From an uncultured bacterium (GTDB lineage Bacteria > Verrucomicrobiota > Kiritimatiellia > RFP12 > UBA1067), in the NCBI GenBank assembly GCA_902802945.1, contig CADCOC010000041.1, positions 1-38,820 of the forward strand: 38,820 nt of DNA, read 5' to 3'. Shown here piece by piece: positions 22,536 through 29,594 of the stretch. The stretch's first letter is position 1; the number at the start of each line of letters is the position of its first letter. Below the pieces are notes generated by a model. It saw nothing but the letters and a program-made list of their open reading frames with translations. It ran no database searches and was not told the DNA's origin. The translations under genes and the position numbers were made by a program.

Positions 22536-24671
22536 ATGGCGAACATATCCGTCGAGACAGCGGAGGCGTACCGCGCCGCCGGTCTCTCGTGCCTCCCGGC
22601 GAGGAGGCAGAAGAAGCGTCCGGCGATAGGCGGCTGGAAGACGTGGCAGTCGAGGCTGCCGACCGCCGTGGAGACGAGGGCGTGGTTCTCGAACCCGCAC
22701 GACGCCGTGTGCATCGTGGCGGGCGGAGTCTCCGGAAACCTCGAATGCATCGACTTCGACAACCACGGCGAGCTGTTCGCCGCGTGGATGGAGAGGATCG
22801 ACACCGGCCTGCTGGCGAAGCTCGTCATCGAGCAGACGCCCAGCGGCGGCTACCATGTGTGCTACCGCGTAGGCGGGCCGGTGGACGGCAACCTGAAGCT
22901 CGCGCGCGGCGTGCGCGACGGCAAGGATCGGACGCTCATCGAGACGCGGGGCGAGGGAGGACTCTTCCTCTGCGCCCCCACCGAGGGCTACTCGCTCCAG
23001 CAGGGCGACTTCGCGCATCTGGCGACGATAACGCCCGACGCGCGGAAAGCCCTCCTGGACGCCGCACGTTCGCTCGACGAGGGAACGGGGAATGGGGAAC
23101 GGGGAACGGCGACTGCGGGCGACGCGGGGCAACCGTGCGCGGATTTCGCCCCTACGGGCGGAAAGGACGGCTTCGACCTCGCGCCGGGCGACGACTTCAA
23201 CGCCCGTGGCGACATCCGCCCGCTGCTTCTGGGCGCGGGCTGGCAGTTCAGCGGCGCGAGGCCGGACGGCAACGAGGACTGGACGCGCCCCGGCAAGGAC
23301 CCGAGGCGGGGAATATCGGCCACCTACAAGGACGGCTGCTTCTACGTGTTCTCGTCGAACGCCGCGCCGTTCGAGCCGAACGTCAAGTACAGCCCGTTCG
23401 CGGTGTATGCGACCCTCCGGCACAACGGCGACTTCACCGCCGCCGCCGCCGACCTGCTTGCGCACGGCTACGGCAAGCCGAAGGAGGCCGCGCTCGGCGT
23501 GGCGCTCAACTTGAATCCGGCGGCTTCCGCCGCCGGCACAGGACAGGCCGCCGCCGGCACAGGACAGGCCGCCGCCGGCACAGGACAGGCCGCAGGGACG
23601 GGGCAGGCCGCAGGGCTTGAACAGGAGGAGGGGCCGATTTCGCTTGGGACGCTCAAGAGGCGATTCCCTGAAATGCGGCCCGTGATCATCGACGGCTACT
23701 TGAGGATGGGAGAGACCATGAACATCATCGCCGCGCCCAAGACGGGAAAGAGCTGGCTCGTCACGCAGCTCGCCGTGTGCGTCGCCGCCGGGATCGACTG
23801 GTTCGGGCATACGTGCGCGGCCGGGCGCGTGCTGCTCATCGACAATGAGCTGCACGAGGAGACATCGGCGAACCGCATCCCGCTCGTCGTCGAGGCGATG
23901 CGGAAGCTGAACCCCGGCCTCCCCAACGTGGACGACATGATCGACGTGTGGAACCTGCGCGGCAAGTGGAAGTCGATAGCCGACCTCGCCGCGTGGCTTC
24001 CGAGGTTCAAGGAGGCGGGCTACAGCGTGATCATCATCGACGCCTTCTACCGCGCCCTCCCGAAGGACACGGACGAGAACGACAACGGCTCGATAGCGGG
24101 CATATACAACATGATCGACACCTTCGCGAAGCAGATCGGATGCTCGTTCATCCTCATCCACCACACGTCGAAGGGAAACCAGTCGCAGAAGTCGGTCACG
24201 GACGTGGGATCGGGCGCGGGGTCGCAGTCCCGCGCCGCCGACACGCACCTCATCCTGCGCGAACACAGGGACGAGGGATTCCTCGTGCTGGAGGCCGTGG
24301 TGCGCTCGTTCCCGAAGCAGGAGCCGATTGTGCTGCAGAAGGCGTTTCCGCTGATGCTGCCGGACTACGAGAGGAACCCGGAGGACTTGGCGGGCAAGTC
24401 GGAGGTCGGCGTGAGGAAGGACGATCCGCCGCCGGGCGAGATCGCGAAGAGGCTGCCGGAGCTGGTCGATGCTGCGCATCCCCAGCCCAAGGGCGTGTTC
24501 GTCGATCTGGTGAAGACGACCTACGGCATCATGGAGAAGACGGCGAGGCTCGCGGTCGATGCGGCGATAGCCGACGGGCGCATCCTCTGCGGGAGGCTCC
24601 CGAACCAGCCCAAGGGGATGCAGGCGACGAAGTTCGTGTCGCTTCCCGACGGCGGGGAGCCGCCCGAGTAG
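22536..24671 (+). CDS. primase-polymerase fused to AAA_25/RepA-like helicase
   Basis: The protein has 711 residues; CAAAGGAGACCGC precedes ATG 22536. The N-terminal ~170 residues are a bifunctional primase/polymerase domain: AGLSCLPARRQKKRPAIGGW, ECIDFDNHGE (acidic catalytic pair), TPSGGYHVCYRV, and RTLIETRGEGGLFLCAPT. A repetitive linker of ~180 residues follows, including part of an apparent repeat insertion and an AAGTGQ array. The RecA-fold domain has Walker A APKTGKSW, RVLLIDNEL, VIIIDAFYRA and FILIHHTSKG. A winged-helix-like end (KGVFVDLVKTTYG) closes it. Primes and unwinds phage DNA. The stop codon is the first arm of the palindrome cluster downstream. Confidence 0.85.
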   Translation: MANISVETAEAYRAAGLSCLPARRQKKRPAIGGWKTWQSRLPTAVETRAWFSNPHDAVCIVAGGVSGNLECIDFDNHGELFAAWMERIDTGLLAKLVIEQTPSGGYHVCYRVGGPVDGNLKLARGVRDGKDRTLIETRGEGGLFLCAPTEGYSLQQGDFAHLATITPDARKALLDAARSLDEGTGNGERGTATAGDAGQPCADFAPTGGKDGFDLAPGDDFNARGDIRPLLLGAGWQFSGARPDGNEDWTRPGKDPRRGISATYKDGCFYVFSSNAAPFEPNVKYSPFAVYATLRHNGDFTAAAADLLAHGYGKPKEAALGVALNLNPAASAAGTGQAAAGTGQAAAGTGQAAGTGQAAGLEQEEGPISLGTLKRRFPEMRPVIIDGYLRMGETMNIIAAPKTGKSWLVTQLAVCVAAGIDWFGHTCAAGRVLLIDNELHEETSANRIPLVVEAMRKLNPGLPNVDDMIDVWNLRGKWKSIADLAAWLPRFKEAGYSVIIIDAFYRALPKDTDENDNGSIAGIYNMIDTFAKQIGCSFILIHHTSKGNQSQKSVTDVGSGAGSQSRAADTHLILREHRDEGFLVLEAVVRSFPKQEPIVLQKAFPLMLPDYERNPEDLAGKSEVGVRKDDPPPGEIAKRLPELVDAAHPQPKGVFVDLVKTTYGIMEKTARLAVDAAIADGRILCGRLPNQPKGMQATKFVSLPDGGEPPE
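23083..23165 (+). repeat. intergenic-type repeat apparently inserted in the primase linker
   Basis: The DNA reads as runs of GGGGAACG/GGGGAATG followed by GGGGCAACC ... TTTCGCCCC, a 5-bp stem with a 17-base loop. It encodes a low-complexity Gly/Thr/Asn segment (GTGNGERGTATAGDAGQPC) unlike its surroundings, but the frame is kept. It falls between the two enzymatic domains, where extra residues do little harm. That it is an inserted repeat family is inference; copies elsewhere in the genome are needed. Confidence 0.4.
23529..23606 (+). repeat. tandem 18/21-bp coding repeat, (A)AAGTGQ, four units
   Basis: Units: 18 bases (23529-23546), 21 bases (23547-23567), 21 bases (23568-23588), 18 bases (23589-23606), each ending GGCACAGGACAG or GGGACGGGGCAG. 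The first three are almost identical in DNA, so the array expanded recently. It encodes a flexible Ala/Gly/Gln linker just before the helicase domain. Confidence 0.8.
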
Positions 24672-25169
24672 TTTTGTTTTCCCACGCGGAAAAACAAAAA
24701 GCAAAACTAATTCCGGCCCTCTTGCGGGGGCTGGATTAGTTTTGTTTTGCCTAGGGAAAACAAAACAAAAAACAAACCCAAAACCCAAGGCGGCAGGGGC
24801 CGATTTAGTTTTGTTTTTCTGCGCTCCCCTTTAGGGGGCGCGGAAAAAGCAAAACTAATCCGCCTGCCGCCAGCCGGAAAACGGGAGAAAAAAAGCGCCG
24901 GCCGCGACGGGGACCGAAAACCTTGGGAAAAGGCTCCCAAAATCACCCCGGCGAGGCCAGCGCGGGACATTATGCCACAACGCACGCCCACAGTCAACGG
25001 CCAACGCGGGGGCGGCGGCGGGAAAAAGACGCCCCGCCCGGCGGGTGTGCCGTAATGTCCCACCCGGCCACGGTTCCTCCCTAAAGCCCCAAAAAACTCG
25101 GGGCGCGGGAAGGAGCGGGGCTCCAGGGCAGACTTTCTTTCTTTTGACGTAATTTTCAAGGAGGCATAA
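24669..25169. other. palindrome-rich intergenic region; candidate replication origin or structured RNA
   Basis: There is no gene in this ~500-bp gap. TTAGTTTTG arms (24668-24676, 24736-24744, 24805-24813) alternate with CAAAACTAA arms (24702-24710, 24850-24858). The DNA can fold as hairpins 24669-24709, 24702-24744 and a nested one at 24789-24871 with outer stem GGCGGCAGG/CCTGCCGCC and inner GCGC-CCCC/GGGG-GCGC. TTTTGTTTT (24740-24748)/AAAACAAAA (24757-24765) is another. A 16-base imperfect inverted repeat follows at 24964-24979/25046-25061. The next gene has AAGGAGG before its ATG. Origin function is suggested only by position next to primase and helicase genes. Confidence 0.55.
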
Positions 25170-27008
25170 ATGCCAACGGTAAAAGGCGAGCTGACATACG
25201 CGACCGTATGCAGCGGAATCGAGTGCATGAGCGCGGCGGTCGCGCCGCTCGGCGGCTGGAGGCCGGTGTTCTTCAGCGAAATCGAGCCGTTCCCGTGCGC
25301 GCTCCTCGCGCACCGGTACCCGGAGGTTCCGAACCTCGGGGACATGACTCAGATCAGGGCCGAGAGGATCGGCGACGAGAAATGGAGGATCACGAATGGA
25401 GCAGTTGACGTTGAACTTGACGGGAGGCTCGGATGCCTCGCCGGCGGGACGCCGTGCCAGGACGTCTCGGTCGCGGGCAAGCGGGCGGGCATGGCGGAGG
25501 GCAGCGGGACCCGCAGCTCCCTTGCCTTCCACTTTGCGCGACTTTGTCGAGAGCTACAACCTCGATGGGTCGTTTGGGAGAACGTGCCGGGAGTTCTCAC
25601 CTCCAACGGAGGGCGCGACTTCGCGCACTTCGTCAGGTCGATTGGGGAATGCGGGTATTCTGTTGCCTACAGGGTTCTGGACGCTCAATACGTGCGAGTG
25701 GACGGGCTGCCCAGGGCCGTCCCACAGCGGAGGCGAAGGGTCTGGCTCGTCGGTATGCGGACTTTCGGACATACTGGAGACTGTTGGCGAACACCTGCGG
25801 AAGTACTGTTTGAGCCTCAAGGCGTGCGCGGGGATTCTCCGCCGAGCCGCGTCACGGGGCAAGGATTTGCCGACGAGACTGGCGGCGGCGCTGAAGGCGC
25901 AGATCGCCCGGTTTCAACGAACTCAAACGGCGGAGACGTAATGCCCGCCCTCACCGCCCGCGACCTCGAGGCCCGCCTCACGGGGCAGGCCGAGAAGTCG
26001 GGCGGATACGTGATTGAGTCGGTGTGCTTCGAGAACCACCAGACCGACGCGCGGACGACGGAGGTGGACGTCGCGCCGACGATGGGCGCGACGCACAACG
26101 CGCAGGCGGCGAACAACAACCCGCTCGTCGTCGCGCCCGCAGGCGGGGTGGTGGCAATCGACATGGACAAGAACAAGTTGACGAACGCCGACAAGCCCGT
26201 CCGCAAGGGCGGCGCGGGATTCGGCGTCTCGGAGAAAGGCGCGTCCTACACGCTGACCGCCCGCGACCAGCACGCGGTCGCATACGCCATCGACTCGATG
26301 GGGTCGAACGCCATGAAGTCGAAAAATCCGAAAAGCGGATGCCGCAAGATCGAGTGCGCGCCCACGCTCACGACAGTCGATTCCGCCCCCGTGAAGCACC
26401 AGGGCGGTACGGCGGTGGTGGACATCCTGCCGAACGCGGAGGTCGTCGGCGTGTTCGACATGGAGGCCGGGAAGTCCGGCGGCCGTGGCGAGACAGTGGA
26501 CGTTTCGCCCACGATCCTCGCGCTGCACGGCACGGACCCGCACGCCGTGTGCATCGGCTTCAACGCGGAGTCCGGGACACACGAGGACAGCCCGCAGCCG
26601 GAGGTGAGCTCGCCGCTCGCCAAGGACCACAAGTGCGGCGTCGCCATCGGCGGCGGCGCGGTGTCTTTCGAGCCGGGTCTCGCGAGGCGCGAGGGCGAGG
26701 GGCACCGCTTCAACGAGGAGGTCGTCTCGACGCTCCGCGCCGACATGGGCGACAACCGCCCGGCGGTCGCGACGGTCGACTACATCGTCCGCCGCCTGAC
26801 GCCGCTCGAATGCGAACGGCTCCAGGGACTGCCCGACGGCTACACGAAGATCCCCTACCGTGGGAAGCCCGCCGACGAGTGTCCCGACACGCCGAGGTAC
26901 AAGGCCCTCGGCAACGGATGGGCGGTGAACTGCGCCCGCTGGGTGTGCCGGCGAATCCAGGACCACGACAGAACACACGAACAGGAGAACGAAAATGGAA
27001 ATGGCTAA
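25170..27008 (+). CDS. DNA (cytosine-5) methyltransferase with very long target-recognition region
   Basis: The protein has 612 residues; AAGGAGGCATAA precedes the ATG. C5 motifs in order: I YATVCSGIECMSAAVAPLGG; IV GGTPCQDVS with the catalytic cysteine; VI VVWENVPGVL; VIII VPQRRRRVWLVG; IX LTPLECERLQGLPDGY; X YKALGNGWAVN. Between VIII and IX lie ~330 residues made of degenerate modules with A/SPT-L/I or L-A-x-H/D followed by AV (ALTARD, APTMGATH, YTLTARDQHAVAYA, APTLTTVDS, SPTILALHGTDPHAV, SPLAKDHKCGVA, STLRAD). It modifies phage DNA at unknown sites. Codon use weakens over 25800-25940, where a second frame is open. The end overlaps the next methyltransferase gene. Confidence 0.85.
   Translation: MPTVKGELTYATVCSGIECMSAAVAPLGGWRPVFFSEIEPFPCALLAHRYPEVPNLGDMTQIRAERIGDEKWRITNGAVDVELDGRLGCLAGGTPCQDVSVAGKRAGMAEGSGTRSSLAFHFARLCRELQPRWVVWENVPGVLTSNGGRDFAHFVRSIGECGYSVAYRVLDAQYVRVDGLPRAVPQRRRRVWLVGMRTFGHTGDCWRTPAEVLFEPQGVRGDSPPSRVTGQGFADETGGGAEGADRPVSTNSNGGDVMPALTARDLEARLTGQAEKSGGYVIESVCFENHQTDARTTEVDVAPTMGATHNAQAANNNPLVVAPAGGVVAIDMDKNKLTNADKPVRKGGAGFGVSEKGASYTLTARDQHAVAYAIDSMGSNAMKSKNPKSGCRKIECAPTLTTVDSAPVKHQGGTAVVDILPNAEVVGVFDMEAGKSGGRGETVDVSPTILALHGTDPHAVCIGFNAESGTHEDSPQPEVSSPLAKDHKCGVAIGGGAVSFEPGLARREGEGHRFNEEVVSTLRADMGDNRPAVATVDYIVRRLTPLECERLQGLPDGYTKIPYRGKPADECPDTPRYKALGNGWAVNCARWVCRRIQDHDRTHEQENENGNG
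25396..25941 (+). CDS. overlapping +1-frame protein inside the C5 methyltransferase gene
   Basis: A 181-codon frame starts at ATG 25396, seven bases after GGAGG (25384-25388), wholly inside the methyltransferase gene in the +1 frame. The protein is Arg/Ser-rich at first, then FWTLNTCEW, CGLSDILET, LRKYCLSLKACAGILRRAAS, RGKDLPTRLAAALKAQI. The end of this frame resembles a protein type I associate with phage methyltransferase loci (from memory, unverified). Codon evidence: over 25801-25938 this frame has G/C at 35 of 46 third positions, against 27 of 46 in the methyltransferase frame. The other C5 gene has a matching frame at 32989. Function unknown; it may be DNA-binding by its basic character. 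Confidence 0.5.
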   Translation: MEQLTLNLTGGSDASPAGRRARTSRSRASGRAWRRAAGPAAPLPSTLRDFVESYNLDGSFGRTCREFSPPTEGATSRTSSGRLGNAGILLPTGFWTLNTCEWTGCPGPSHSGGEGSGSSVCGLSDILETVGEHLRKYCLSLKACAGILRRAASRGKDLPTRLAAALKAQIARFQRTQTAET

Positions 27009-28257
27009 AATGAAGATCGTGAACGTCCCCGTGGACGAGATCACGCCATACGAGAACAACCCGCGAATCAACGAGGGCGCGGTCGAGCAGCTCGCAAGGA
27101 TCATCGAGCAGCTCGGCTTCAGGAACCCCGCCGTCCTCAACAAGGACAAGGTGGTCATCGAGGGGCACACGCGCCTCCTCGCCGTGAAGAAACTCGGCTG
27201 GGAGACGATGCCCTGCATCATCGCGACCGACCTCACGCCGGAGCAGGAGCAGGCGCTCCGCATCGCGGACAACAAGATCGCCGAGATCGCCGAGTGGGAC
27301 GACGACAAGCTCAAGGTCGAACTCGCCGCGCTGCAGGAGGTCGGCTTCGACCTCTCGCTCCTCGCGTTCGGCGACGACGAGCTGGCAGACCTCCTCAGCG
27401 ACGACGCGGGGACGCACGGCGAGACGGAGCCGGACGCCGTCCCCGAGACGCCGGAGGTACCGGTCTCGACGCCCGGCGAAGTGTACCGGCTCGGCCGGCA
27501 CATCCTCGTCTGCGGCGACTCGACGCAGCCCGACGACGTCGCGAAGGCGTGCGGCGAGGGCGAGGCCGACCTCTGGCTCACCGACCCGCCGTACAACGTG
27601 GACTACCACGGCTCGGACGGCCAGTCGATACGCAACGACTCGATGGAGGACACGAAGTTCCGCGAGTTCCTGCGCAAGGCGTTCGGCTGCGCGGAGAAGC
27701 GGCTGAAGCCCGGCGGCTCGTTCTACGTCTTCCACGCCGACTCGGAGGGCTACAACTTCCGGGGCGCGTGCTTCGACGTGGGACTCAAGGTGCGCCAATG
27801 CCTCGTGTGGAAGAAGAACTCGCTCGTGCTGGGGCGGCAGGACTACAAGTGGATTCACGAACCCTGCCTCTACGGCTGGCGCGACGGCGGCGCGCACGGC
27901 TGGTACTCGGACTGCAGGCAGACGACGGTGATGGAGTTCGCGAAGCCCAAGAAGAACGACCTCCACCCGACGATGAAGCCCGTCGAGATGCTGTGCTACC
28001 TCATCGGCAACTCGACCAAGGGCGGCGACGTCGTCCTCGACACGTTCGGCGGAAGCGGCTCGACCGTGATAGCCTGCGAGAGGTCGGGGCGCAAGTGCCG
28101 CTGCGTTGAACTCGACCCCAAGTACTGCGACGTGATCAGGAAACGCTGGGCGGAGTTCGTCAACGGCGAGGGCTGCGACTGGGAAAGGCTCACGCCGCCC
28201 CTGGGAGGCGCGGAGCCGGATGACGGCGACGCCGGAAACGGCGAATCCGCAGAGTGA
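26995..28257 (+). CDS. ParB-domain / DNA amino-methyltransferase fusion (N6-A or N4-C)
   Basis: The protein has 420 residues; AGGAGAACGAAA precedes the ATG, which overlaps the previous gene by 14 bases. Residues ~5-110 are a ParB/sulfiredoxin-like domain (VDEITPYENNPRIN, VIEGHTRLLAVKKLGW). After a linker the methyltransferase begins with RHILVCGDST; motif IV is DLWLTDPPYNVDY; a target region follows; then HPTMKPVEML and motif I VLDTFGGSGST, CVELDPKYC. Motif IV before motif I is the beta-class order. DPPY permits N6-adenine or N4-cytosine methylation; adenine is usual. Such fusions are common in phages and mobile elements and usually act without a restriction partner. Confidence 0.85.
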   Translation: MEMAKMKIVNVPVDEITPYENNPRINEGAVEQLARIIEQLGFRNPAVLNKDKVVIEGHTRLLAVKKLGWETMPCIIATDLTPEQEQALRIADNKIAEIAEWDDDKLKVELAALQEVGFDLSLLAFGDDELADLLSDDAGTHGETEPDAVPETPEVPVSTPGEVYRLGRHILVCGDSTQPDDVAKACGEGEADLWLTDPPYNVDYHGSDGQSIRNDSMEDTKFREFLRKAFGCAEKRLKPGGSFYVFHADSEGYNFRGACFDVGLKVRQCLVWKKNSLVLGRQDYKWIHEPCLYGWRDGGAHGWYSDCRQTTVMEFAKPKKNDLHPTMKPVEMLCYLIGNSTKGGDVVLDTFGGSGSTVIACERSGRKCRCVELDPKYCDVIRKRWAEFVNGEGCDWERLTPPLGGAEPDDGDAGNGESAE

Positions 28258-28550
28258 AAAAGTGTGCTTCCGGCGCGAGTTTATACTCTCACTGCGGAGT
28301 ATCTACGTGCGCACAACGGTACCACATGCCGCATGGAAACACACGGCGTGACGCGGCGAAACGGCGATATACGGCGGGAATCCGCCCGTATATCGCAGTA
28401 TCGCCCGGCATCCGAGGCAGACACTGCGGAGCACATGCGGGGATATATCTGTGACGTGCGGGACTCCCGCGCACGATCCACACTCCTCTATCTCGGGAGT
28501 ATCTTCAACCCGCCCCGGACGGGGCAAAACCTACAGGAGAAAAACAACCA
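28258..28550 (+). promoter_or_regulatory. structured leader upstream of the SAM synthetase gene
   Basis: A 293-bp non-coding gap directly precedes metK. CGATATACG-GCGG-GAAT-CCGC-CGTATATCG (28365-28395) is a near-perfect hairpin with one bulged base. GAGT-TTAT-ACTC lies near 28269. ACTCC...GGGAGT lies near 28481-28500, and GGAGTATCT occurs twice (about 28297 and 28494). I compared it by eye with the known SAM-I, SAM-II, SAM-III, SAM-IV and SAH riboswitch cores and saw no match. It may be a new RNA regulator, or only promoter and operator DNA. Confidence 0.4.
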
Positions 28551-29594
28551 ATGAGACCAAAGACGATCCAGACCTCGGAGTACTGCACGGTCGGCCATCC
28601 CGACCGCACCTGCGACTTCATCGCCTCGCACATCCTCGACCGCTACCTCGCGGTGGACAGGCGCTCCCGCGTCGCGCTGGAGGTTCAGCTCAAGGACGCG
28701 CACTGCACGATATCGGGGGAGGTCACCTCGAACGCGGACTTCGACCAGTATGACATGGCCGACTTCGCCCGCGAGGCCGTCCGGGAGATCGGCTACACGC
28801 CGGAGTACCAGGAGCGGTTCGGCGGGGCGAACGCGATCTGCGACACGGACCTTGAGGTCGAGACGCACATCTCGCGCCAGTCGGGCGACATTGCCCAGGG
28901 CGTGGACCGCGACGGCTGGGGCGACCAGGGGATATTCTGGGGATACGCGGTGGACGACCCGGCGACGGGCCACATGCCGAAGGATTACTGGCTTGCGCGC
29001 GAGATCGCGCAGAGCCTCGTCAAGAGGGGTTTCGGCGGACTGGACGCGAAGACGCAGGTAACCGTGGAGGACGGCGTCCCCGTCGAGTGCGTGGTCGCGA
29101 TCCCGATCCTCCCCGAATGCGAGGAGGCCGCGACCGGGACGATCCGGAACTACGTGCAGTCGGTGCTCGGAGGCGGCTGCCGCGTCGTCGTGAACGGGAC
29201 GGGGCGGTACCTGACGCACGGATCAATCGGCGACTGCGGCACGACGGGGCGGAAGCTCGTCGCCGACTTCTACGGCGGCAACTCGCGCATCGGCGGCGGC
29301 TCGCCCTGGGGCAAGGACCCGACGAAGGCCGACGTGACGCTGAACGTGTACGCCCGCCGCAAGGCGCTGGAGGGGATGAAACGCTACGGACTCCCTTCGA
29401 TGCAGTGCATGGTGTCGTGCCGCATCGGAAGCCGCGACATCCGCGTGGCGCTCCTCGACCGCGAGAACCGCATCGTGGAGACGTACGCGGAGAGCGAACC
29501 CGCAAGCCACGTGATAGAGACGCTCGGACTCGACAGCCCCGTCTACGCGGTGACTTGCCGCAGGGGGCTTTTCGGGTACGAGCGCCTCGGCTAG
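28551..29594 (+). CDS. metK: phage-encoded S-adenosylmethionine synthetase
   Basis: The protein has 347 residues, shorter than the usual ~380-400; CAGGAG lies 11 bases before the ATG. It makes SAM from methionine and ATP. Motifs: GHPDRTCD (15-22; usual GHPDKxCD), IAQGVD with GWGDQG (123-127; usual GAGDQG), LDAKTQVTV, NGTGRY, GDCGTTGRK (227-235; usual GDxGLTGRK), FYGG, and GGGSPWGKDPTKAD (248-261; usual GGAFSGKDPTKVD). All catalytic blocks are present but diverged, so the gene is probably active and typical of viral copies. It follows two methyltransferase genes, so it likely supplies their methyl donor (inference). Its stop shares a CTAG with the convergent gene. Confidence 0.88.
   Translation: MRPKTIQTSEYCTVGHPDRTCDFIASHILDRYLAVDRRSRVALEVQLKDAHCTISGEVTSNADFDQYDMADFAREAVREIGYTPEYQERFGGANAICDTDLEVETHISRQSGDIAQGVDRDGWGDQGIFWGYAVDDPATGHMPKDYWLAREIAQSLVKRGFGGLDAKTQVTVEDGVPVECVVAIPILPECEEAATGTIRNYVQSVLGGGCRVVVNGTGRYLTHGSIGDCGTTGRKLVADFYGGNSRIGGGSPWGKDPTKADVTLNVYARRKALEGMKRYGLPSMQCMVSCRIGSRDIRVALLDRENRIVETYAESEPASHVIETLGLDSPVYAVTCRRGLFGYERLG

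Noticed and set aside
22362..24788. 808-codon leftward open frame opposite the primase
   Set aside because: Low-complexity arginine-rich translation; shadow of the real gene.
24747..25055. 102-codon rightward frame in the palindromic gap
   Set aside because: No ribosome site; Lys/Arg/Gly-rich translation arises from the A-rich inverted repeats.
25923..27966. Long leftward open frames opposite the methyltransferases
   Set aside because: Low-complexity translations with no motifs; sense strand fully explained by two methyltransferases.
28258..28550. Known SAM riboswitch upstream of metK
   Set aside because: No recognisable SAM-I/II/III/IV or SAH core by eye; kept only as an unnamed leader.
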